Virus record (IMG/VR): IMGVR_UViG_3300033148_005125
Location: 1 to 54,791 of that record
DNA from: a virus
Length of the DNA: 54,791 bases
Reading direction: 5' to 3' (one strand)
Shown here: piece after piece, positions 8,188 through 20,100 of the stretch
Layout of the letters: each line of letters opens with the position of its first letter
Numbering within the stretch: position 1 is the first letter of the stretch
The notes under the pieces: model-generated
Database searches by the model: none
What the model was told of the DNA's origin: nothing
Seen by the model: the letters and a program-made list of their open reading frames with translations, nothing else
Translations under genes and position numbers: made by a program

Positions 8188-11100
8188 GCTAAAGACGAAT
8201 ATACATTTACTTTCCTAAAGGGTTCTACACAATCTACAGGTGGTGGCGCAGCCAAAACTAAGTCACAAGCCGGTGATTCTTCTATGAAAGATCTTCGTAG
8301 AACCCTTGAAAAAATCTTTAGAGAAAGTTCTAAAGATAATTCCAATACACTTGCAAAATCACTAGAAAAAATAATTATAAAATTTGCTAAGATACAAACG
8401 CAAGTTAAAGGTACTGCTGCGTCCGCAGGCCTTAGTGGTGCTGATGCACGTAGAATAGCCAAAGAGGTAGCCTCTGAAATTGTTAATCAACAAATAAGAC
8501 AATTAGCCAAATCATTTCCATCAAAAACTACCACCACAAAACAATCAGATGATAAACTTATAAAGTCTATAGAAAGAAGTGCTGATAGACAAGCAAAAAC
8601 TATTATTGGTGGTCTTAATTCTATTTTATCTAGACATGGTGTACAGCTTGAAAACATTAAAGATTTAGAAAGAGCCATATCTGGAGCTGTAAAAAATGCT
8701 ATTCCTAAAGATACCAGTATGGGTATCAAAGAAATAGGTAGAGCAGTGACATCATTAAAATCTGGATTTAATGAAATAAACAAGCTTTCCAGACAAATAA
8801 TGTCTATGCGTAAAAGTGGCGGTGGTATAGATGTAAAAGAAATAAAAGAAATGATGAGTTCATTTCAAAAACTTAATAAAGATTTTAAACAAATAACTGA
8901 TTCTACTGTAAAAGCTGGTAAAGCAATAGAAAGTGTAACTAATGATGTTGTTGGGTTTAAGAAAAGTTTGTCAGAAGTAAAAAAAGCTGCTACATCAAAA
9001 GTACGTGGGGTTAGAGAGAGAGCTGAAGCAGATCCTTCTAAGTTTGCAAAAACAGCAGCTGTGGCTATAGGACAAACTTTAGAAAGAGCACTTCAAAAAT
9101 CACCTGGTTTTAAAGGAAGTGATTTAGAACGTAACATAAAAAAGTTAGGTGATAATGTAAAAGATATAGGGGATGTTTTAGATAAATTTAAAAAAGTACA
9201 GGCTGATATAACTACATCAACTAAAAAAGGTAAAATATCTATTGATACAAAGGCAATTATTGGTTTATCCAAAGACTTAGGTAATTTACCAGATAAAATT
9301 GGAGTTGATATAGATACTAAAGGATGGAAAGATTTAACTAAAGGTCTTGAAAATTTTGCAAAAACCGCAGATTTTATAATAAGTTCTTTAAAAAAATTAA
9401 AGGTATCCGTTGATGTAGATACTAAACCAATAGAAAAGAAAGTTGAAAGTGCAGTAAAAAGTGGTGTAGAAAAAGGGTTTTCAAATAATATCAAAGCAAT
9501 AATGAAAGAAGCAGATACTTCTTTTAATAAAGTTATAAGTGAAATGCGGGTTATGTATAAAGCATTACCCAAAGAAAGCCCCATAAGATCACGTTTTGAA
9601 AAAGCAGGCAAAGCATTAACAGTTGCTAAAGAAAGAGGAGATTATCTAGAGATAGCTAAACGTATTACTGGAATACAAGATGTTGTTAAAGCTCCAGTTC
9701 TAAACAAAGCTATAAATGAGTTAAAAGGTGTTATAGTAGAAATTACATCAGAACTTAAAGGGGCTGGTGTTGATGATGTATCAGGCGCATTAAAGAAAAG
9801 TGGTAAAGCTGTTGATGAGTTAACTAATACCATACTTAAAAAGAAAAAAGAGATAGATCAATTTCCTGCTAAAAAGTTTAATATATCTGGAGCTATGGAT
9901 AAAGTTAAATTTTTACAATCTACATCCAGACAATTCCCACAAGAATATATAAAACCAGGAAAAGAGTTTGAATTAAAGGGCACTGATATAGGATTTGGTG
10001 CAAATGTTAGACAGGCGGTAAAAGAAAAAGCAGATTCTTTAGCTAAATCTTTAGGGGCACTTGAACAAGATTTAATATCTGGTTTGGAAGCAGGTCCTGG
10101 ATTTCAGAAGGGCGGTTGGAAACTATTAGATAAAGAACTTAAAAGAGTGGGCCAACAATGGACTTTACAGATGGCCCAGATTGGTGGAGAAGAAGGAATT
10201 GAAGGTTTATTAAAACAATTAGATAAGACTTATATAAAAATCAAAGATCCAAAAAAGTTGTTAGCAGAGTATAAAAGTAAAAGAAAAGAAAAAATAACTA
10301 ATGTTGTAAAAGAGGATTCAAAGAGAGCAACAGAGGTTGGTAAATGGCTTATTCAAAGAAATGAAGATGATATAGAAAAATTATCTTTATCTAAACCTAT
10401 GGCAGGAACAATTAAAAAGTCACTTAAAACCATTAAATCTAAATTTAAAGGTACTGAAGTTGGCGAGATCATGCGTTCAGAATTAATTAGTAGTTTAGGA
10501 ACATCTTTAGAGGAGGTATTTAAAGAGACTTTCGCCGCAGATTTAGTTAAAAAAGAATTGGCTACTGATAGGGGTATAAAAGGACCACTTGTAAGAAGAA
10601 TGGCTATCCCAGCAGCAAAACTTTCTGAAACAGGTACTGCCACATTTAAAACTAGATATGGTACTGAGAGGGCTTTACCTAAATTTGCTACTTATAAAAC
10701 AGGGTTTGAAGAATTATATGATAAAATGACTAAACAACAAGCTATGGTGGGCGAGGAGGCTCGTAAATTTCAAAATGCTATAATTGATATAGGAATGAAG
10801 CCAACTAGTCCAAAAGCTTTTTCAAAAGCAAAAGATGTTTCTAAAGATATGTTAACCAGAATGGCTAAAACTGGTCCACAGCAGTTAGATTTTGTTATAG
10901 AGCAGTATAAAGAAGCTGCTACAATGATAGGTGCTAAAAGACAACAGGCTGGTGTGGGTTCTATAGAAAGTTATGAGAAGAAAATAAGTTCTGGGATAAA
11001 TAGTTTTAGAAATAAATATACTGATTTACCAGAGGTATTTGACAAATTCGTGGTTGAAATGGAAGATCTTGGTCTTTCTGCATATGATGTAGTTAAGTCC

Positions 11101-14100
11101 CTTGAATCTATAAAATTTGAAAATGTTTATGATATCTATAGAAAAGTTTTAAAAGGTAAAGTTTATAAAGGAAAAGGTGGTAAAAAAGATGTATTTGAAG
11201 GTCCTACCCCAGAAGTGTCACAATACCCTGGATCTAGACGAAATCTTAGACGGTTTGATCAGGCTGTTGCTCAAGTAGAACAGTTAATGCCTATAATAGA
11301 AAAGGCTAAGGTTAAAAGAGGTAAGCATCAGGAAGAAGTTACCACAACATTTTTTCAAACATCACCTATGTATAAAGGTTCCGAAAAAGAACTTAAATTT
11401 GATGCTGATAAACAAAAAGATAAAATATTATCTATAAATATGAATTTGAGAGACATGCTAAAAGAATATGAGACTTTGTCTCAGTCTGGCGCTGAAATGT
11501 CAATGCAAACAGCAAAAAGATTAGAACGATATGCTGGTGTTCCAAGGGGAGTAAAAACAATTTCAACATTAGGTCCTCCAGAAGAACAGGCATCTAAATA
11601 TACTGAATTTAGAGGTGGTAAGTTTGCAGAGAAGGCTAGATCTTTAGCACCATTAGAATCTACAGCTATAAAATTATATACAGAAAAACTATTGGATCAG
11701 GCACCGTTCGGTGAGTTTAGTAGACTTGGTAAACAGATAGGTTATGTAAACAGTGCTATGTCAAGTTTGAGTGATGATGCAAAGAAAGTTTTTAGTGTTG
11801 CTGGGATTACTACAGAAGAACCCAAATTTAGAACAACAAGAGAGCGAGAACTTACTTCTGCTGGTAGATACGGTTCTACTGGTTATGGTTTTAATGTTAT
11901 AGCAGAACTTAAGCATTCTGCTGATACTTTTGAAGATCAAGTTGTGGTCTCTGGCAATTTAGCAAAAGCATTAACACAAGCTGTTAGTACTTTAGTTAAA
12001 CCAGGTCCTAAAGGTAGATTAGGTAGTATGGCCGGAGCTCATGTTACTGATATTGAAAAGGGCCAGGTGTTAAGAGATACCACAGTTAAAGAGATAGGTA
12101 AAGTATCCAAACAATTTATGGAGATACTTGGTGTACCACAAGAATATAAGAAAGAAGCTGATAAAGCTTTAATAGAAACTGTAAAAAAAGAAATAATTAA
12201 TGTTAGGGGTCAGGATGTAGAAATTCAGAAGGCTCAATTAGCTGAAGTTTTTATGAATTATTTCGGTAGAAAGTTCACCACAAGGTATGGTTCTAAAGGT
12301 GTTAGTATAAGTAAGGAAGATTTAGGTACAGCTAAAATACCTAAATCAATGGGCCAGTTAGCGTCTGATATTATAGGTAAAATGGAGGAAGAAGGTAAGG
12401 CTCCTAAATTTGGTAAATTAAAAAATATTGCTGGTATACAGAAGGAATTAGTAGAATCAGGTAATAAGTTTATGATTAGTATGTTTAGTGATGCTACTAG
12501 TCAAGTTGCTAAAGGATTAGGTGTAGAAGAAGAAATAGAGAAACAAGCTAAGATATATAAAATGTTTACAGGTCTTATAAAACGGGTTTATGGTGAAGAT
12601 TTACCAAAAGATGTTGAGGGTATACTTAAGTTAAAAAGTCTTTATAAACAAAAAGTTGGTGGAAAGCTTTTTGAAGAAAAACCTATTGATATAAGAATAA
12701 GTGCACGTGGTGCTATTAAACGTGGTTTACAACCAGAATTTATAGAAACCATGATGGGTAATGTTATAGGTGCAGGAGCTAAAGAAACTACAGTTCAACC
12801 AAGGATTGAAAAAGGCGTTTATGAAAAAATATTAGGTACTAAAGGAAAAGCAGGGATGCTAAGCAGATATAGCAAAGCACTGGGTTTTGAGTCCGCCGGA
12901 CCTAAAAAGAAAGAAATAGAAAAAGAACTTTTTAAAACATTTAAAGCGGCCGGCAAAACCGATGAAGAAGCTAAAGTTATGGCTGAGAGAGCAGCCGCTT
13001 TTGAAGCATCCGCTAATTATTACACAACAGTTAAAAATGAATATGGAAAAGCAACTAAAAGTATAATAGGGCCTAAATTTGTTCAGATAATAGAAGAACC
13101 ACATGAGACAGAAAAGTGGTCTGCTAAAGGAGTAAAGGAGTTAAAGAAAGGAGCTAAAATAAATTTAGCTGCTTACTCTGCTTATGCTGGTGTTTTTGGT
13201 GAACAATCTTCTTTAATGAAGCAAATAAAAGGTGGGACTACTTTAGAGTCTAAAAAACAGTTTGAATATATAAAAGCCTTAGAAGCAATGGCTGTAAAAG
13301 GCCCAGGCAAAGAGATGGCAGATGCTTTAATGCAGGGTGTTAGAAAAGTTCCTTTGGGAGAACTACAAGAATTTGAACCACGTACAGGAACATTCAGTAA
13401 GGAGGATCTTGAAAGAAGTTTAAAAGGAACAGTTCTAGATATAGAAAAATATGCATCTGATTTTGCTGTAGATTTACCAGCTGGCAAGGGTGCTAAAGGT
13501 GAGATGTTAACAAAGCCTTTTTATATCCCAGGGCCATTAGCTAGACAAACATACCCAGAAGAATTATTAGCGGGCGAATATGGCATGGATGAAATAGCAA
13601 GATACTTACAGATGGTGATTAACACTGCTAAGGAAACAGAAGCAGCATTCTCTGGTGAAGGATCTAAAGTAAAAGATGTAAATAAGGTTATTAGAGATAA
13701 AGTTTTATCCGCTATAGCAAAGGCACAAGAAGGTGGTGTTACAGAAAAAACAGATGTACTTAATAAACTTTGGCAGGGTTTACAAGATATTGAAGTTGAT
13801 TTTGCTTTCAGAAAAGAAATGGGAGCTCCTGAAGGTACAACAGAAAAACAATATATAACTAAATATTTTGAAAAATTTAAAAGTAGATATGCTCAAACAC
13901 CAGGCAAAACTGAAGAAGATGCAATGTTGCAAACTATTCGTAGGATGGGTGATATATTAGTAGGTCCTAAACTAGGAGCTAGAAAAGATATAGCGGCCAC
14001 TAAACCAAGGTTAGCTAAAGAAGTAGAAGCTGGTACTACAGCAGCTTTTGCAAAAAGATTGGGTATAGATATAACTGATGATGAATTTATAGATAAAAAA

Positions 14101-17100
14101 TTAGATCAGTTGAGAAGAGCTAAAGTTACTTATATGAGTGCTTTAGCCAAATCTTTATTGGGTAAAAGCGGCGCTGTACAATCTACATTTTTCGAAAGAA
14201 AAGCACCAGCGGTTATGGGTAAAGCTATAAATGCTGTTACTGATAGAACATCCGAGTTAAAAGAATTTAGTAATACATTAAGAAAGTTAGCATCAGAAGC
14301 TGGGTTCGAAAAATATATAGAAGCATTTGGCAGTATAGCTAATGTTGTTGATGAAATAGGTGCTGAACACGCAAATATTATATCTAAATATAAAAAATCA
14401 GGTGTTCCTGTTTTAAAACAAGAAGAGCTTGGAATACCAGAGTCTATGGCTAAAAAAATGCCAGTCACATTTGAAAAAAGATATGAAATGACATCTGGTA
14501 TGCCTATACTAACTAATAAACCCAAAGCGGCTACTACTGTAGAATCTAATCTTTCTAAGATGTTGGATTATAAAAAAGAACTAGAAGAAGGTTTAAGTAA
14601 AGTAGATATTAAGTCAGACGTAAATGCTATTAAAGATTTCATAGAACAAGAATTAGTTCCTCATGTAGAAACTATGAGGTTCCCTTTCACAGGTGTTTCT
14701 TCATTACAACCATATAAAGCCAAAGTATTAAAAGAAGAAGATTATCCAAAAGGAAAATTTGCATACGCAGTGCCGGGTGTGCCTGAAATGAGAATGGCTA
14801 CTGAGGGTGATAAAACTGGTTTTGTTGAAGTAGTTAAAAAATTAGAAGGAATAAGAGATGATTTTATAAAAGCCAGAGAAGGATTACATACAACATCAGA
14901 AGCTGCAGGAATGGAAGCAGATCCATCAAGAGTAAAAGAACTTACTGATAAAATAGGAATGTTAGATGAAGCAATATCAAATGTGTTGCCTAGATATACA
15001 GCCATACAACAAAAATTAGATTTTGACGGTGATGAAATAGAAGCACATTCTGGTGTATTAGCGGGGGCTAGACGGGATATAAAGAAACATTTTGATACAC
15101 TCAATAAATCTACAGACTCTATTGAAACTGCTTGGAGACAAGTTAGAGGTTTTGAAGAAACTACACCAGGAGCCACTAGTTCTAGATTTCCATTTGCTGA
15201 TTTATTAACATATTTTGAAAGTAAGTGGAAACCTGAAAAAGGATATGAGTTTCTAAAAAGACCAGAAATAACTGAGAAATTAGAATTTTTAAAACCATCA
15301 GAAAAATTAGATATTTTATCCGGTGGCGAGCCACAAAAAATAGGCATGTTGTTGAAGGATATTACTTCAAGACAAGTTACAGAGTCAGGTCCTAGAGAAG
15401 AGATATTTGCTACTATAGATAAAAATATAAATGAAGGTAATAATACTTCCAAAGCATTATTAGAAGCTATAAAGATGTTAGATTCTGATTTTTCTAAGTT
15501 GATAGAAGCAGGTGTTAACGAAAGTCTATATCAGCAAAAATATTCGGATGCTATAATTGGTCAGTTATATAAATTACACACAGGACCAGATGTAGAGGCT
15601 GTATATAGAATGCAGAGAGTATCTGAATCTAGAATGGGTTTTGGTGGAGGTATGATAGCACCTGAAGAAGGTGGTTATAGAACCAATGTTTCTGATACTT
15701 TCAGAAAAAGGTGGCCAACAGGTTTAAAAATGTTAGGTAAAGTTTCACCTGAATCTGAGATAAGTACCTTCATGAATGAAATAAGTCGTTTTGCACAGCA
15801 AAAAGGTATGGATGTTAAATTAGCTGGTGAAAAACCAGTTGGTGGTGAGATGACTTCTTTATTAGGTAAGGGAACAGAGGGTATGGACATCCTGTTAGAA
15901 AAAATAGGTTTAGCAGGAGAAAAAGCTAATGATGATTACAAGCAATTAAAAGAATTTGCTGATACAAGTTCTAAAGTTATAGAAAAAAGACTAGGTACTT
16001 TACCCACAGAGGCAATAAAGAAAGAAGTTTCTGGATTAAGAAAAGTAAGAGGTATGCCAGAAATTACAATGGGAACCAGAAAACAAGCCGTGGATGAAGC
16101 TGTAAAATTGATAGGTTTTGAAGGTTTTCTTAGAGAGTTATCCAAACAAATAGAAGAAGATGCTGTAGAAGCTCTCACTGCTCAACTAGAGGCTATGCCT
16201 GAACATAAAAGAAAAAAACGTATGAGTAGAAAATCTTACCTGTCTACCAAAGAATTTGCTGAAGAAGAAATACAGACTAGCGAGAAAATAGGAAAGAAAT
16301 CTCCTACTGGAATAAGTACGTCTAAAATAATGCAACAGAGAGCACCTTTATATGGTTTTAGGAGCTCTAGCGCTACACAAGATGATATAGTAAAAGCATA
16401 TAGAGATACTGCAGAGCCAGTTGTAGCTCCAAAGTATTTGAAAGGTGATACTGCTTTAAAATATGAAAAAGCTCAGGAAGTTGCTTTAAGTATAGCCAGA
16501 TCTTTAAAAGAAGTAGGTCAAATGAGACCTGGTGGTGCTTATAGTGATTTAGTGTTGTCTACTATAGACAATATGTACAAAGAACAAGCAAAGAAAGAAT
16601 CCACTTTAAACGATTTAAGACAGGAAGGTTATAATATAGGTATAAAACGTGAGACATCTGATATACCACAAAGAATGTTTGAAGAAGGTATGCCTGACAT
16701 ACCATCATTTATTAGAGAACTTATAGATCCTTCAAATACTGCAGCTAACTCTTTACAAGAACTTAAAAAAGAAGTTGATGCTCTTTCTTTATTAGCAGGG
16801 GTACCCCCACTTAGTGCTGAAACCAGAAAGCAAATTAAAATAGATATGCCAGAATTAGGTGCCGCTGCCAGAGCAAAATATCCAGAAATAGTAGAAGAAA
16901 GTGAAATTGCTAAATCTGAACGAGAGAGTAAAATAAGTGAATTTACTGATTTACTAATTCAAAAGGCTCAAGCAGTTGCTCAAATGGATAGAGCTATAGC
17001 TTCTTTAATATCTTCAAAAGGTTTTGAAACTAAATTATTACCCCCAAAAGAGGATGTTAAAAGAGCTTTAAATGAAACTATAAAAGCTACAATAAAAGCC

Positions 17101-20100
17101 CCAATAGGTAGACCAACTATTGTTGAACCATCAACTACTAGAGAACTTAGACAAGGTATAGAAAAAGCAAGTGATATGTTTTTTTCAAAAACACAAGAGG
17201 TAAGTAGAATGCCTGTTGTTGGTGGTCCTACCGGTCCAAGCGATATAGGTCCTAGTGGAACATTAGCTGGAAGGCTTAGTGATGAGGTAGTACGTGTTCA
17301 TATACAAAGTGTTCAAGAAGGTATAGGGCTATCTTTTACACCTGCCGGCGCCATGCAGGATGTTATAGAGTCTAGAAAACCAGATAGAAAAGGATATACA
17401 GATGAATTAAAAGAATTACAAAGAAGATCTGCTGGGGTAACTCAAACTTTAGAAGAAACTTATGCAAATGTTTATAGAGCAAGTGCTCTATCTGGTGGTG
17501 GTATATACGGTAGTAAAAAAGGTAGTAGAGAACAACAACAAGTTGAATCTATAAAAGAATATATGAGAACCGGTAAAAAAGAAGTTCCGCCAAAAGCTGA
17601 AGCTATGGCATTTGAGGGAACTGTTATACATAAAAAGGAGCAAGATAGATTAATAAAAGAAATAGAGGCACAGACTGGTGGAAAAGAAAAGTACGATGTT
17701 GAAAGATATGTTAAATACACCAGTTCAATGGCAAAAGATATAACTGGTCATGTAGATCTAATTAAACAAAGATTAGATGAAGATACTCAGGAATATGTTG
17801 ATAATAAAATTATAGACATTAAAACTGTTAGTGATAAAATGGTAAAAAGATTTAAAGATTTAGGTGTAGAAAAATTTTCAGATTTACCAGAACTAAAAAA
17901 GAAAGGTGGATTAACAGAATACGATGTACAAAAATTAGAAGATGTAGCTTCCCAACTTAATTTATACATAGCTGCTGTAGCACAAGCTAATAGTGTTGCT
18001 GCAGATAGTCTTAAAGGCGAAGCTTGGTTTTATGATAGAGATGATATAAAAAATATAGCTAAAGTAAGTTTTGATTTTGATCCTAATAGATTAAAAAAGG
18101 ATATAGACGCTGTATCTAAAGCAAGAAAGTCCATAGTTTCTGAATATGGTAAAGATGCATTTGCTAAAGCTACACATGTAATAGATTTAGAAAAAGCAGA
18201 TGCTAAACGTAAAGCTGGAGTAGAACCATTATCTACTAAAGAATGGAAAAGGTTTGAGAATATATCTAAAGAACATAGAAAGATGGTAGAAGATCCAAGC
18301 AGTGATTATTGGAAAAGAGAAAAAGATGTAAAACCTAGAAGTATTGATAAAGAAAGACTTAGGGAGGAAAAAGGAAGTCAAAGAGCAAGGTTTGAAAGTT
18401 ATACAATACCAGAAGCCCCTGTGATGGGAGAAGCAGTTTATGATCAACTAGAAAACCTTAAACTTGTACATAAAGCAGCTAAAGATTATCAATTAAGATC
18501 TAAAGGTATAAACATGAAAACTGTTGGTACCGATATTCATGAAAGTTTAGCTCCTATAATAGAAAATGTACAAGAAATAGGACCACAGGGTAATGCATTT
18601 TCAGAAGCCATCGAGGATTTAAAATTTGCTGGAATGATTGGTGGTGGTGAAATAAGTAAAGCTTGGAAATATTACAGAATAGCGTTGGGTGATTTTTATA
18701 TAAAACAAGCTGAAGAAGCTAAAAAATTAGAATCTGATTTACAACAACAAGGTGAGTTAGGTGGAGCAAACGAGGCTTATCAGCAAGCAGAACGTACTAT
18801 AAATGATATGAAGAAAAGGATGTCTCAATCATTAGGCAAACCTTCTGATATTTATACTGAAATGAGACGTTATATATCTCCAGATATTATGCAGCAATTA
18901 GGTTTGTATTTAACACCAGAGCAACTTATTACTAAATCTAAAGGTTCTTTAGGGGATGATGAAAAACTTGATAAAATATTTAAAGAAGGTATTGTTGGTG
19001 ATGTATTAGAGGGCGGAAAACTTACTGCTCCTATAGAAAAAGTCAGAGATGCTTTAAAAGGAATTAGTGATTTAGATGAAGACATGGTTAAAGTATTAAC
19101 TGATGCAAACAAGCTTAAAAAGGTAGGACCTGAAATACAAGAAGCTTGGAATTTTGAAAAACTTACTGATAGAGTAACTAAATTAAGAGCGAGTTTAGAA
19201 ACATTTTTAAGATTTAGATTGCAAGAAGATGACGATGTAGTAGGTAGAAAAAATTTAGAAGATACGTTAAAACTTTTAAAGAGTTTAGAAAACCAGTATT
19301 CATCTCTTGGAAGAGTACAAAAAGAAGGCCCTGCCGGTTGGGGACAAATGGGTCTTGTTAAGGTTCCAAAATTTGTTGAACCTAAACAACAATATGCAAT
19401 GCATATGAGAAACGTCCAAAAGACTAGAGAATATTTTGGAAAGATAGAAGAAAAAGGTGGTCCAAAAGCTGGCGAAAGATACAGCTATATGTTTAAAGTG
19501 ATAGGTGAATCTGGCGACACAATAAAAAATGCAGTATATGATTTTAGAAAGTATGGAGATGCTGTAAATTTTGCAGGTGAAAAAGTAGGTGTTTTTAAAG
19601 AAGATCAGCGCGATATGTTTGAGTTCATGCAGGAAGGCGGTAGGACTTTTAGATCTGCTATTATGCGTGCTATTAGATGGGGCGCTGCTTCTAGAATAGT
19701 CTATGGTGGATGGCAGAAATTAGGTCAATCTATAGGATTGCTTGCTGATATTGAAACTGGTATGGCTAATCTAAGAATGGTTATGAGTCCACTAGAAACT
19801 GATTTTGGTGGTTTGGGCAAATCTGCTATAGGTTTTGCTAAACAATATGGTGTACCCATGACAGATGTGCTTAAATCTATGAAGATTTTTGCTCAACAAG
19901 GTTTAAAGCAGGAAGAAGTTGTAGATAGGACTCAAACTGCTACTTTAGCTTCTAACGTTACTACTTTAAGTGCAACTGAGGCTACGGAAGCTTTAACTGC
20001 TGCTATGAAAGTTTTTCGTCAAGAAGGCGAAAGCTCTATGAAATTTATGGACGCTTGGAGTGAGGTTGAAGCTAAGCATGCTATTACATCTGGTGATATG

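Noticed and set aside
11500-11600. ISTLGPPEE as a match to the LSALGPGG block of RNA polymerase beta
   Set aside because: The position is right, but only a few residues match and nothing around it fits. Not used as evidence.
15540-15720. A segment near residues 2455-2515 as bridge helix or trigger loop
   Set aside because: IGQLYKLHTGPDVEAVYRMQ has a faint resemblance only. No conserved trigger-loop residues could be placed.
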